The notes under the pieces: model-generated
Seen by the model: only the letters and a program-made list of their open reading frames with translations
Told to the model about the DNA's origin: nothing
The model's database searches: none
NCBI RefSeq assembly: GCF_026968045.1
Contig: NZ_JAPVBQ010000002.1
Location: 50,933 to 114,932 of the forward strand
From: Modestobacter sp. VKM Ac-2977
Lineage (GTDB): Bacteria > Actinomycetota > Actinomycetes > Mycobacteriales > Geodermatophilaceae
DNA: 64,000 bases
Direction: 5' to 3'
Shown: piece by piece, positions 17,365 through 26,134 of the stretch
Numbering within the stretch: position 1 is the stretch's first letter
Layout of the letters: each line of letters starts with the position of its first letter
Program-made: the position numbers and the translations under genes

Positions 17365-18179
17365 GGCGTGGTGACCGGCGGTGCCACGGACAGGGGCTGT
17401 GCGTAGGCGCCCATCGTGAGGTCGACCAGCTCACCGCTGAACTGGTCGAGCGCGAACTGGATGCCCACCGAGCGCAGCTGGGTCAGGTCGACCAGCACCA
17501 TGCCCTCGACGCCCAGCAGCTTCTCCAGCCAGGAGAAGAGGTACACCCCCTCGCGGATCTTCCAGTGCACGCACCGCTCGGTGTCCGCCTCGCCCTGCTC
17601 GGCACCGCCCATGCAGACCCAGGTGAAGAGGCGGTCGGTGAGGTAGACGTGGTCGTAGACGTCGTCGCTGCTGTAGCGGTAGCGGATCCGCCGGCCGACC
17701 AGCTCGGTGGTCGGCTGGTGGGGGTGCGGGTCCGTCCGCCCTCCGTCGACGGTCGCCTGGAACCACTGCTGCCGGGCGCGGTGCGGCTGCGGCTCCAGGC
17801 CGAGCTGGGCCAGGGCCCCGGTCGCTGCGCCGTTGCGCAGGTCCAGCGCCATGGACGCTGCCTCGGGCTGGGGGAGCCCCTGCCACAGCTGGTGCACGTA
17901 GAACAGCTGGTCGGCCAGCTCGAAGGCCGAGTAGCCGGCGGTGCCGCTGCGCTCCGGGTGGTCGCCGACGCGCAGCACCCAGTCGAGCCGGCGGTCGTCG
18001 GTGAACCGCTGCTCGAGGGAGAACTCCTCGCCGCCGTCGGTGAGGGCGCCGGTCAGGGTCACGGTCCGGCCGACCAGTGCGCCGGACACCGGCGGGCGGA
18101 ACTCGTCGAAGCCCTCGGCCATCTCGGTCAAGGGGGTCCAGGACTGCGCGTCCCAGGCGAACTCGCCTCTGCCGCTCAC
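17361..18179 (-). CDS. MoaF-like protein
   Basis: This 272-residue protein resembles the MoaF family, a calycin-like two-domain protein named from a molybdenum-cofactor context but of uncertain biochemical role. Recognisable parts are the N-terminal FRPPVSGALVGRTVTL and GYSAFELADQLFYVHQL, and the C-terminal YRYSSDDVYDHVYL and HWKIREGVYLFSWLEKLLG. No mo-cofactor gene is nearby. Its partners are dehydrogenases and an amidohydrolase, so a catabolic or ligand-binding role is more likely here (inference). It overlaps the downstream SDR start. Confidence 0.75.
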   Translation of the reverse strand: MSGRGEFAWDAQSWTPLTEMAEGFDEFRPPVSGALVGRTVTLTGALTDGGEEFSLEQRFTDDRRLDWVLRVGDHPERSGTAGYSAFELADQLFYVHQLWQGLPQPEAASMALDLRNGAATGALAQLGLEPQPHRARQQWFQATVDGGRTDPHPHQPTTELVGRRIRYRYSSDDVYDHVYLTDRLFTWVCMGGAEQGEADTERCVHWKIREGVYLFSWLEKLLGVEGMVLVDLTQLRSVGIQFALDQFSGELVDLTMGAYAQPLSVAPPVTTP

Positions 18180-18233
18180 GGTTCTCCTCGTCGTCGTGCT
18201 GGTCAGGTCGGTCTCGGCGCAGCCGAGTGGGTG

Positions 18234-19910
18234 TCAGGGGTGGGTGGTCGGGCGGTCGGCGGTGTGCACCAGCCGGCCGGCGAACCAGGTGCCCAGCACC
18301 TGGGTGGCGTGGACCTGGGTCGGGTCCACCGTGAAGACGTCGCGGTCCAGGACGATGAAGTCCGCGGACCGGCCGGGGGTGAGGCGGCCGGTCACGTCGC
18401 CGAGCCCCATCGCCTCGGCCGGGTGCGTGGTGAAGGCGGTGACCGCCTCCTGCACGGTCAGCGCCTGCCCGGGGTTGAGCGTCCCGGGCACCGCGGGGTC
18501 GGGGTTGCGGCGGGTGACCATGGCCTCCAGCCCGGTCCACGGGTCGGGGGTGGGTGCGGCGCAGGGCCAGTCCGACCCGGCGGCGACCACCGCCCCCGAG
18601 TCGAGGAAGTCGCGGAACGGCCAGGACGCCGCGACCACCTCCTCGGGTACGTGGGCGGCGATGCTGTCCTGGATCACCCCGGGGAACCAGATGTAGGGGG
18701 AGGCGTCGGCGACCACATCGAGCGCGGCGAACCGGGGCAGGTCGTCGGGGTGCACGTACTCGGCGTGGGCGATCTGGAAGCGCGGCCCGGGCCCGCGGCG
18801 GGCGCGCACCTGCTCCACGGCATCGAGCACGAGCCGCACCGAGGCGTCCCCGGTCGCGTGGAACTTCGCACCCAGGCCCAGGTCGTGACACCGCTCCACC
18901 TCGGCGACCAGGTCGGGCAGGTCGTAGTACAGGTCGCCGGTCGTGGCGGGCTCGCCGTGCCGGCACAGGTAGGGCTCCAGCAGCGCCGTCGTCCGGGTCA
19001 TCGGCACGCCGTCCAGCACGATCTTCACGAAGTCCGGGCGCACCAGCTCGCTGCGCTGGGCCCGGGCCTCGGCGATGAGCTCCCCGCCGACCGCGCCGTC
19101 CTCGAGGAACGGGCGCACGGGGAGGGAGGCGACCACCCGCAGCGTCAGCTCCCCCTCCGCCTCGAGCTCGCGCAGCGCGGCCAGGGGCGCGCCCATGGTC
19201 GCGGCCTCCTGCACGCTGGTGATGCCGTAGGAGTTCAGCACCCGGATCGCGGTGGCCACCGCTTCCCGCATGCGCGCCTGCGGATCGGCGACCGACGCCG
19301 CGAAGGCCGACTCGGCCCGGGCGGAGGCCAGCTCGTGCAGCACGCCGGTGAGCCGGCCGGCGTCGTCCCGGACGTAGCGGCCGCCCTCCACGTCCGGGCT
19401 GTCCGGGCCCACCTCCATGAGCTCCAACGCCCGCGAGCTGACCCAGCGGTTGTGCATGGTGTCGTCGCGCAGCAGCACCGGCCGCCCGCCGCTGGCCTCG
19501 TCGAGGGCCAACCGGTGGCGCTCCTCGGCCAGCTGACCGAGCAGGGTGCTGCCGAGGATGCCGCCGACGACCCAGGCGTCCGGCTCCAGCCGGCCGGCCC
19601 ACGCCCGCACCTTCGCCAGCACGTCGTCCAGCGAGTCGCTCGGCAGCAGGGGCAGCTCGAACGCCGCCTGGGCGCCGGCCAGGTTCAGGTGCACGTGCCC
19701 GTCGACCAACCCCGGGAGCACCAGCGCGCCGGCCAGGTCGTGCACCTCCGTGTCCGGGCCGCGGTGCCGAGCGACCTCCTCGACCGTCCCGACGTCCAGC
19801 AGCAGCCCGTCCCGGACCGCCAGCGCCTCGGCCCACGGGCGCGCCGGGTCCGACGTCCAGACGCGTCCTCCGGTCACGACGAGGTCAGCGGCGAGCGGGG
19901 TGGGGGACAT
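18234..19910 (-). CDS. YtcJ-type amidohydrolase
   Basis: This metal-dependent hydrolase of 558 residues has GGAGG five bases before the ATG at 19910. The metal-site motif GLVDGHVHLN lies near residue 73. Later signatures include KIVLDGVPMTRT, the metal residue in KFHATGDASV, QIAHAEYVHPDD, and AAGSDWPCAAPTPDPW. It belongs to the amidohydrolase_3 group, whose members act on N-acyl or cyclic amide substrates, though most are uncharacterised. It heads the minus-strand group MoaF-SDR-SDR, with AraC and CoA-racemase genes immediately upstream. Confidence 0.88.
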   Translation of the reverse strand: MSPTPLAADLVVTGGRVWTSDPARPWAEALAVRDGLLLDVGTVEEVARHRGPDTEVHDLAGALVLPGLVDGHVHLNLAGAQAAFELPLLPSDSLDDVLAKVRAWAGRLEPDAWVVGGILGSTLLGQLAEERHRLALDEASGGRPVLLRDDTMHNRWVSSRALELMEVGPDSPDVEGGRYVRDDAGRLTGVLHELASARAESAFAASVADPQARMREAVATAIRVLNSYGITSVQEAATMGAPLAALRELEAEGELTLRVVASLPVRPFLEDGAVGGELIAEARAQRSELVRPDFVKIVLDGVPMTRTTALLEPYLCRHGEPATTGDLYYDLPDLVAEVERCHDLGLGAKFHATGDASVRLVLDAVEQVRARRGPGPRFQIAHAEYVHPDDLPRFAALDVVADASPYIWFPGVIQDSIAAHVPEEVVAASWPFRDFLDSGAVVAAGSDWPCAAPTPDPWTGLEAMVTRRNPDPAVPGTLNPGQALTVQEAVTAFTTHPAEAMGLGDVTGRLTPGRSADFIVLDRDVFTVDPTQVHATQVLGTWFAGRLVHTADRPTTHP

Positions 19911-20113
19911 CGGGCCTCCGGGTGGACGTGGGCGGGCGGGGAACGCGCGGTGCCCGGAGCCACCGGCGGGACGGTCGGCCTGCCGAACGCGGCCCGGCCG
20001 GCCGGTGACGGGCTGCGCCGACGCCGGTGAGTCCACGGCACCGCGGGGGAGGGGCTGAGCCATCCCGTGCACGGCCTGTCGCCATCTCGTGCACGGGAGG
20101 GGGCGGCATCCGG

Positions 20114-21079
20114 TCAGGCGGCGGTGTTCTGCCGGCGGCGGAGCTGTGCCGGGGACTCGCCGAAGGCCGTGCGGAACTGTCGCGCGAGATGGGTGACGTC
20201 GAGGATCCCCCAGCGGGCGGCGATCGACGGGGTGCTGCGGCCGGCGAGCGTGGGGTCGAGCAGGTCGCGGCGGATGCGCTCCAGGCGGCGGCGCCGTATC
20301 CACGCGGCGGTGGTGAACCCCTCCTGGGCGCACATCTTGTGCACCTGCCGCACCGAGACGCCGAGGGCCACCGCGATCGACTCGACGCCGAGGTCGGGGT
20401 CGCCCAGGTGGGCCAGCGCGTACGTGCGCACCCGGTCGGCCAGCGTCGGCCCGCTGCCCCCGGGCACCTGGGGGAGCCCGGCGTAGACGGCCAGCACCAT
20501 CGACACGAGGGCATCGCCGAGGTGGCAGGCCGCGGGGGAGTCGCTCGACCCGGCGTCCTCGCACCTCGACAGCTCTTCCAGCATCGACGAGAGCGCACGA
20601 GCGGGGCTGCTCGTCGCCGGGACGGGGACCGCGGTCCGCTCGCTGAACGGTCGGAGGTGCGGGTGCAGCCGGTCCCGCGGCACCGCGACGACGACCGCCT
20701 CCCAGTTCGTACCCGCGCTGTCCAGGTGGTACGGCCGGGTCGTCTCGTAGGCCACCAGGTCCCCGGGCCTGGCCTCCCCCCGGCGCCCGTCCTGGCTCAG
20801 CCGGCTGACGCCGGAGCGCTGCCAGATGAGCTTGAGGAACTCCGGGTCGGTGGAGCTGAGCAGTCGCCCGGTACGGGAGACCGAGTTGGGGCTGGTGCGC
20901 AGCGCGGTGACGAGCAGCCCGTCGGCAGTGGCACTGCGCAGCCGGCCGTGGAAGGCGACGCCCTCGACCGGCCGCACCCGCACCGGTGCGCAGGCCGAGG
21001 ACACCGCCGCCTCGAAGCTGCCGAGGGCTGCCTCGGCGTCCAGCGGCTCGGCCGCGGGGCTGCAGGGCGTCGTGACCAC
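20114..21079 (-). CDS. AraC-family transcriptional regulator
   Basis: This DNA-binding activator has 321 residues from the GTG at 21079 (GAGG six bases upstream). The N-terminal two thirds resemble the AraC-binding-like sensor domain of FeaR/NphR-type regulators (VAFHGRLRSATADGLLVTAL, RPGDLVAYETTRPY). The C-terminal AraC helix-turn-helix pair contains VESIAVALGVSVRQVHKMCAQEG and ITHLARQFR-like IL-DVTHLARQFRTAFGESP. Such regulators usually control neighbouring degradation genes. It sits between the amidohydrolase and racemase genes on the same strand. Confidence 0.88.
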   Translation of the reverse strand: MVTTPCSPAAEPLDAEAALGSFEAAVSSACAPVRVRPVEGVAFHGRLRSATADGLLVTALRTSPNSVSRTGRLLSSTDPEFLKLIWQRSGVSRLSQDGRRGEARPGDLVAYETTRPYHLDSAGTNWEAVVVAVPRDRLHPHLRPFSERTAVPVPATSSPARALSSMLEELSRCEDAGSSDSPAACHLGDALVSMVLAVYAGLPQVPGGSGPTLADRVRTYALAHLGDPDLGVESIAVALGVSVRQVHKMCAQEGFTTAAWIRRRRLERIRRDLLDPTLAGRSTPSIAARWGILDVTHLARQFRTAFGESPAQLRRRQNTAA

Positions 21080-21160
21080 AGGCTGCCTCGTTCCACTCGC
21101 AAAGCGAACGACATGTCCGTTAAGAGGGAACGCTAGGTCATCTGTGACCTGCTGCACAAC

Positions 21161-21186
21161 GACTGACCGTCCGCGGACGGTCAGTC
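21161..21186. terminator. Perfect 26-bp palindrome at the racemase stop
   Basis: GACTGACCGTCC and its complement meet at a central CGCG/CCGCGG core with no mismatch over 26 bases. It overlaps the racemase stop codon and precedes the AraC gene by about 80 bases. As RNA it forms an 11-bp hairpin, so termination is the simplest role. As DNA it could be an operator. Confidence 0.65.
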
Positions 21187-22332
21187 GAGGGGAGTCGGGG
21201 CCTGGACCACCGTGCCGGCGGCCAGCAGTGCGTCGACGTCGGTGATGCCCCAGTCCGACAGCGCCGCCCGGGTGTGCTCCCCGGCGCGGGACGGTGGCCG
21301 GTCCAGCGTGGCCGGGGTGCGGGAGAACCGCGGCGCGGGCGCCGGCTGCACGACGCCGTCCCGCTCGACATAGGTCTGCCGCGCCGCCAGCTGGGGGTGG
21401 TCGCGGGCCTCGGCGAAGGAGAGCACCGGGGCCACGCAGGCGTCGGTGCCGGCGAACACCTCGGCCCACTCGTCGCGGGTCCGCCGGCCGATCGCGTCGG
21501 CGAACAGGCCGCGCAGCTCCTCCGGGTCCGCTCCGGCCCGGTCCGGCACGCGGCCGGCCAGGCCGAGCCGGTCGACGAACTCGGCGTGGAACTGCGGCTC
21601 CAGGGCGCCGACCGCGAGGTGCCGGCCGTCGGCGGTCTCGTAGACGTCGTACCAGGGGACGCCGGAGTCCAGCAGGTTGACGCCGCGGGTGTCCTGCCAG
21701 ACCCCACCGGCCAGCATGCCGACGATCATGGTCGCCAGGTGCGCGGTGCCGTCGACGATGGCGGCGTCCACCACCTGGCCCCGGCCACTGCCGCGGGCCT
21801 CCAGCAGCGCGGCGAGCACCCCCACCACCAGGTACATCGCCCCGCCGCCGAAGTCGCCGACCAGGTTCAGCGGGACCTGCGGCGGCCCGCCCGCCCGCCC
21901 GATGGCGTGCAGGACGCCGGTGACCGCGATGTAGCCGACGTCGTGCCCGGCCGTCGTCGCCAGCGGGCCGTCCTGACCCCAGCCGGTCATCCGGCCGTAC
22001 ACCAGGCGGGGGTTGCGGGCCAGGCACTCCTGCGGCCCGATGCCCAGCCGCTCGGTGACCCCGGGCCGGAAGCCCTCGAGCAGCACGTCGGCACGCTCGG
22101 CGAGCCGCCGGACCAGCTCCGCACCGCCGGGGTCCTTGAGGTCGACGGCCACCGACCGCCGCCCGCGGGCCAGCAGGTCGTGCTCGGCGGACGGCGTGGG
22201 CGGATGCGCGCCGGGACGGTCGATCCGCAGCACGTCGGCGCCGAGGTCGGCGAGGAGCATCGCCGCGAACGGAGCGGGGCCGAGACCGGTGAGCTCGACG
22301 ACGCGCAGCCCGGCGAGGGGTCCGGTGGTCAT
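21181..22332 (-). CDS. Alpha-methylacyl-CoA racemase-like CoA transferase family III enzyme
   Basis: This 383-residue CaiB/BaiF-family protein starts at the ATG at 22332. The N terminus LAGLRVVELTGLGPAPFAAM and ADVLRIDRP are family signatures. GHDVGYIA, GDFGGG and AVGALEPQF match the regions carrying the catalytic His, Asp and Glu of mycobacterial Mcr, so racemisation of 2-methyl-branched acyl-CoA is more likely than CoA transfer. It would let (R)-methyl-branched acyl-CoAs enter beta-oxidation. The family assignment is firm; the exact reaction is inferred. Confidence 0.88.
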   Translation of the reverse strand: MTTGPLAGLRVVELTGLGPAPFAAMLLADLGADVLRIDRPGAHPPTPSAEHDLLARGRRSVAVDLKDPGGAELVRRLAERADVLLEGFRPGVTERLGIGPQECLARNPRLVYGRMTGWGQDGPLATTAGHDVGYIAVTGVLHAIGRAGGPPQVPLNLVGDFGGGAMYLVVGVLAALLEARGSGRGQVVDAAIVDGTAHLATMIVGMLAGGVWQDTRGVNLLDSGVPWYDVYETADGRHLAVGALEPQFHAEFVDRLGLAGRVPDRAGADPEELRGLFADAIGRRTRDEWAEVFAGTDACVAPVLSFAEARDHPQLAARQTYVERDGVVQPAPAPRFSRTPATLDRPPSRAGEHTRAALSDWGITDVDALLAAGTVVQAPTPLD

Positions 22333-22440
22333 CGGAGAACCTGACGGCACCGGGACGCCGGTCGTCAAGGGGCGGGTGCCGAGGGTCGGGAGCCCCGGGC
22401 GACCGGCCGGTCGGCGGGGGCACCATGGACGTCGGGCACT

Positions 22441-22446
22441 AGCCTG
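22441..22446 (+). promoter_or_regulatory. -10 box before the CDP-alcohol phosphotransferase gene
   Basis: TAGCCT lies 30 bases before the start codon, which has its own GGAG ribosome site. It probably drives the long plus-strand block that follows. Confidence 0.45.
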
Positions 22447-22476
22447 ATCCGCGGTGGACGGCGAGGTGGAGCTGCG

Positions 22477-23142
22477 ATGACGACGGCGGGCGACCGGGCG
22501 GCCGACGTCCCGGCGGACGGTCCGGCTGACCGTCGACGCGTCGTGCCGCGGAACCGGGACGAGCTGGGCGACCGGGTGTGGACGCTGCCCAACCTGCTGT
22601 CGGTGGTCCGGCTGCTGGGCGTGCCCCTGTTCCTGTGGCTGCTGCTCGGCCCGCACGCCGACGGCTGGGCCATCGTCGTGCTCGTGGTCTCCGGCGCCAC
22701 CGACTGGCTCGACGGGAAGCTCGCCCGCGCGCTGGGACAGGCCAGCCGGCTCGGCGCCCTCCTGGACCCGGCCGCCGACCGCCTCTACATCGTCGCGACG
22801 CTCATCGCCTTCGTCATCCGGGACGTCGTGCCCCTGTGGGTGGTTGTCGTGCTGCTGGTGCGCGAGGTCGTGCTCGCCGCGACCCTGCTGGTGCTCCGGC
22901 ACGCGGGCTGGCCGCCACTGCAGGTCCACTACCTCGGCAAGGCCGCGACCTTCCTGCTGCTCTACGCCTTCCCCCTCCTGCTGCTGGCCGACGGCGAGGG
23001 GTCGGTGGCCGCGGTGGTCCAACCGGTCGCCTACGCGCTCACCGTGTGGGGGGCGGCGCTCTACCTGCTCGCCGGGGTCTTCTACGTGGTCCAGGCCGTC
23101 CAGCTGCTGTCCGGGCGCCGCCCGGCCGGAGTGGAGGCGTGA
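22477..23142 (+). CDS. CDP-alcohol phosphatidyltransferase (PgsA-like)
   Basis: This membrane enzyme transfers a phosphatidyl group from CDP-diacylglycerol to an alcohol. The diagnostic motif D-x2-D-G-x2-A-R-x8-G-x3-D-x3-D is complete in DWLDGKLAR to GALLDPAADR (about residues 75-99). About six hydrophobic helices follow. Its position ahead of DUF881-sbp-DUF881-gcvH mirrors M. tuberculosis pgsA2 (Rv1822). The exact alcohol (glycerol phosphate, inositol or another) cannot be told. The stop overlaps the next start by four bases. Confidence 0.9.
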   Translation: MTTAGDRAADVPADGPADRRRVVPRNRDELGDRVWTLPNLLSVVRLLGVPLFLWLLLGPHADGWAIVVLVVSGATDWLDGKLARALGQASRLGALLDPAADRLYIVATLIAFVIRDVVPLWVVVVLLVREVVLAATLLVLRHAGWPPLQVHYLGKAATFLLLYAFPLLLLADGEGSVAAVVQPVAYALTVWGAALYLLAGVFYVVQAVQLLSGRRPAGVEA

Positions 23143-24131
23143 GCGCGCCCGCACCCGGGCGGCCGCGCTCGCTGGGTGCCTCCCTGCTGGACCAGGTGCT
23201 GGCCGACACCCTGGACCCGGCCTACGCCCAGGTCGCCGCGGCCCGGGCGGCCCGGGCCGCGGCGGAGGCGGCCGGACCGACGGCGGACGCCGGCCCGCAC
23301 CCCCGGCCCAGCTGGCTGCAGCGCAACCGGGGGCAGCTGCTCGTCGCCACCGCGCTGCTGCTGGCCGGGCTGCTGGCCGCGGTGACCTACCAGGAGGCAG
23401 CGGCCGGCGCGCAGGGGCGTGAGGCGGCCCGGCAGGCGCTGCGTGACGACATCGTCCAGGAGTCGGCGGTCGGCGACGAGCTGGCCGCCCAGCTGCAGGA
23501 GCTCACCGCGGAGGTCGCCCGGACCCGGCAGCAGGCGCTGGACACCAGCGTGGTCGGGCAGCGTGCGCTGAGCCGGCTCGCGGTGGCCCAGCAGGGCGCC
23601 GCCGCGGTGGCGGTCTCCGGGCCCGGGCTGCTCGTGACGGTCGGCAACGCCCCGCCGGCGGCGGACAGTGACCCGGTCGGCGGGTCCGACCAGATCGCCC
23701 TGGCCGGTCGGGTCCAGGACGGGGACCTCCAGCTGGCGGTGAACGCGCTGTGGGCCTCCGGTGCCGAGGCGGTCAGCATCAACGGTCAGCGGGTGGGCCC
23801 GACCACTGCCATCCGTCAGGCCGGCGACGCCATCCTGGTCGACTTCCGGCCGGTGATGAACCCCTACGAGATCTCCGCGGTCGGCGACCCCGACGACCTG
23901 GCCCGCGCCTTCCTGGCCACCCCCGAGGCCAACGACCTGGCCAAGCTGACGAAGGACTTCGGTGTGGTCTTCGACTTCGCCCGGGCCGACGACCTCGAGC
24001 TGCCGGCCGGCAGCAGCGCGGAGCTGCTGTTCGCCGAGCCGCTCACCGCACCCGAGGGACAGGGTGAGGCAGCGGCGCCTGTCATCCCCGACCCGCCCAC
24101 CATCCCCGACCCGCCCACCGACGGAGGCTGA
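23139..24131 (+). CDS. DUF881 membrane-anchored protein
   Basis: The GTG at 23139 overlaps the previous stop. The 330-residue protein has a cytosolic N-terminal part and one transmembrane helix at about residues 68-88 (QLLVATALLLAGLLAAV). A coiled-coil stretch follows, then the extracellular DUF881 domain (VSGPGLLVTVGNAP, VNALWASGAEAVSINGQRV, PYEISAVGDPDDL). The tail is Pro/Asp-rich with a repeated IPDPPT. Function is unknown. Two DUF881 genes flanking sbp are conserved across Actinobacteria next to the glycine cleavage and garA genes. Confidence 0.9.
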   Translation: MSAPAPGRPRSLGASLLDQVLADTLDPAYAQVAAARAARAAAEAAGPTADAGPHPRPSWLQRNRGQLLVATALLLAGLLAAVTYQEAAAGAQGREAARQALRDDIVQESAVGDELAAQLQELTAEVARTRQQALDTSVVGQRALSRLAVAQQGAAAVAVSGPGLLVTVGNAPPAADSDPVGGSDQIALAGRVQDGDLQLAVNALWASGAEAVSINGQRVGPTTAIRQAGDAILVDFRPVMNPYEISAVGDPDDLARAFLATPEANDLAKLTKDFGVVFDFARADDLELPAGSSAELLFAEPLTAPEGQGEAAAPVIPDPPTIPDPPTDGG

Positions 24132-24134
24132 CGC

Positions 24135-24467
24135 GTGATCCCGATCCTCGGACTCGCAGTCGGCGTGGTGCTGGGGCTGTTGCTCGACCCCAGCGTCCCG
24201 CTCTGGCTGCAGCCCTACCTGCCGATCGCGGTGGTCGCAGCGCTGGACGCGGTCTTCGGCGGGGTGCGGGCGCGCTTCGACCGGATCTTCGACGCCAAGG
24301 TCTTCGTCGTCTCCTTCGTCTCCAACGTCGTCGTCGCAGCGCTGATCGTCTTCCTCGGTGACCAGCTCGGGGTCGGCGCGCAACTGTCCACCGCCGTGGT
24401 GGTGGTGCTCGGCATCCGCATCTTCGGCAACGCCGCGGCGATCCGCCGGCACCTGTTCCGCGCATGA
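24135..24467 (+). CDS. sbp: Small basic protein Sbp (DUF1290)
   Basis: This 110-residue membrane protein has about three hydrophobic segments. The core FGGVRARFDRIFDAKVFVVS and the end GIRIFGNAAAIRRHLF are diagnostic of DUF1290/Sbp, found in Bacillus next to the ftsZ region and in Actinobacteria between DUF881 genes. It starts three bases after the first DUF881 stop and overlaps the second by four bases, so the three are tightly coupled. The molecular role is unknown; a link to division or envelope assembly is suspected from context. Confidence 0.92.
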   Translation: MIPILGLAVGVVLGLLLDPSVPLWLQPYLPIAVVAALDAVFGGVRARFDRIFDAKVFVVSFVSNVVVAALIVFLGDQLGVGAQLSTAVVVVLGIRIFGNAAAIRRHLFRA

Positions 24468-25342
24468 GCGAGGAGCCGACCGCCGGTCGCCGGTCCGACG
24501 CCGCGTCCCCCGAGGCCGACGCCCCTGGGACGGGCTCCTCTGCGGCAGGGGCCCCCGAGACGGGCGCCCCCGATGCCGACGGCGTGGGGGAGCAGGAGCC
24601 GGCCGGCCCGTCGGACGATGTGGACGGCACCGGGGCCACACCGGTGGCCGGACGTCGGCGTCGCGATCCGCTGGCGGCCCTGCTCATCGGCGTGCTGACC
24701 CTGCTGCTGGGCTTCGCCTTCGCGGTGCAGGTGCGCAGCACCGACACCGACGCGCAGCTGGCCGGCCTGCGCGAGGAGGACCTCGTCCGCATCCTCGACG
24801 ACCTCTCCGCTCGGGAGGACCGGCTCCGTCAGGAGATCCAGGACCAGCGGACGGCGCTGGCCCAGCTGGGCAGCTCCGACAGCGCCGCGGCCGCCGCGCT
24901 GGCGGAGGCCGAGCAGCGAGCCGAGGCGCTCGGCATCCTCAACGGCACCGTCGCCGCGCGCGGTCCCGGGCTCGAGGTGGTCATCCGCGACCCCGTCGAC
25001 CGGGTCACCGCCGGTGTCGTGCTCAACGCCATCCAGGAGCTGCGCGGCGCCGGCGCGGAGACGATGCAGATCGACGGCGTCCGGATCGGCGTGAGCAGCG
25101 CCATCACCGGCGAGCCCGGTGCCCTGGAGATCGACGGCGAGCCGGTGGAGGCCCCCTACACGATCCGGGTCATCGGCTCGCCCGAGGACATGGCCACCGC
25201 CCTCAGCATCCCGGGCGGGGTCTCCGCGGTGGTCAACCAGCGCCGGGGCGACGTGGCCATCAGCCCCTCCCAGGACGTCGTGGTGGACGCGTTGCGGCCA
25301 CTGGACACGCCTCAATACGCTGAGCCGGCCGAGGGGGACTGA
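24464..25342 (+). CDS. DUF881 membrane-anchored protein
   Basis: This second DUF881 protein has 292 residues. An acidic, disordered N-terminal 65 residues precede a single transmembrane helix ([19 protein letters not shown]). A coiled coil follows ([20 protein letters not shown]), then the DUF881 domain ([44 protein letters not shown]). It probably pairs with the first DUF881 protein and Sbp in one membrane complex (inference from conserved gene order). Confidence 0.9.
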   Translation: MSEEPTAGRRSDAASPEADAPGTGSSAAGAPETGAPDADGVGEQEPAGPSDDVDGTGATPVAGRRRRDPLAALLIGVLTLLLGFAFAVQVRSTDTDAQLAGLREEDLVRILDDLSAREDRLRQEIQDQRTALAQLGSSDSAAAAALAEAEQRAEALGILNGTVAARGPGLEVVIRDPVDRVTAGVVLNAIQELRGAGAETMQIDGVRIGVSSAITGEPGALEIDGEPVEAPYTIRVIGSPEDMATALSIPGGVSAVVNQRRGDVAISPSQDVVVDALRPLDTPQYAEPAEGD

Positions 25343-25437
25343 GGAAGGACCTCGGTGCCCCCGGACCTCGCTGGCGCTCCGCCCGGGCCCCTGCACGGGG
25401 GCCGAGAACCCGTTCCGCGACTGCTTGGAGATGCCGC

Positions 25438-25842
25438 ATGACCACACCCGATGACCGCCGTTACACCGACCAGCACGAGTGGGCGCTGGTCCAGGCCGCC
25501 GAGGGTGCGGTGACGGTGGTCCGGGTCGGGATCACCGATCACGCCCAGGACGCGCTGGGGGACATCGTGTTCGTCCAGCTGCCCGAGGTGGGCGCGGAGG
25601 TGGCCCCCGGCAACCCGATCGGTGAGGTCGAGTCCACCAAGTCCGTCTCCGACGTCTACTCGCCGGTGGCCGGCGTCGTCTCGGCGGTGAACGAGGCCCT
25701 GACCGACGCTCCGGAGACGGTCAACAGCGACCCCTACGGCGCCGGCTGGCTGGTCGAGGTCCAGGTGACCGGGGAGGACGGCGACCCCACCGCGGCGCTG
25801 CTGGACGCCGCGGCGTACCAGGCGGTCGTCCAGTCGTCCTGA
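25438..25842 (+). CDS. gcvH: Glycine cleavage system H protein
   Basis: GcvH is the lipoyl carrier that moves the aminomethyl group between the P, T and L proteins of glycine cleavage. The lipoyl-domain motif [16 protein letters not shown] contains the lipoylated lysine at residue 68. Length (134 residues) and the N-terminal YTDQHEWA are typical. The P protein gcvP follows five genes later; gcvT is not in this window. The arrangement gcvH-garA-merR is shared with M. tuberculosis. Confidence 0.95.
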   Translation: MTTPDDRRYTDQHEWALVQAAEGAVTVVRVGITDHAQDALGDIVFVQLPEVGAEVAPGNPIGEVESTKSVSDVYSPVAGVVSAVNEALTDAPETVNSDPYGAGWLVEVQVTGEDGDPTAALLDAAAYQAVVQSS

Positions 25843-26134
25843 GTCGGCCCCCACCGGATCGGCCCGTCACGGCGCTGGCCCCCCGCCGTCCGATCGGGGT
25901 GGTCGTCGATCACTATCATCACTGCGACGGTCGGCCGTGCGCTCCACAGCGTCCGACCCTCACCCTGTACGTGCGGTTGACCCTCGGGTCGGCCGCTGGT
26001 TCCATGACCCCCGGCCCGACCGCGATCCTGCGGCGGCCGACCTACGACGGGCCGACCGGTCCGTCGTCCGCCGGCCGACCGCGGCCCGTACCACCAGGCC
26101 CGCGGCGGTGCCGCCTGCACCGGAGGAGACAGAC

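Noticed and set aside
17565-20030. 821-codon plus-strand frame over the MoaF and amidohydrolase genes
   Set aside because: It is antisense to two recognisable genes and has the composition of a codon-position shadow.
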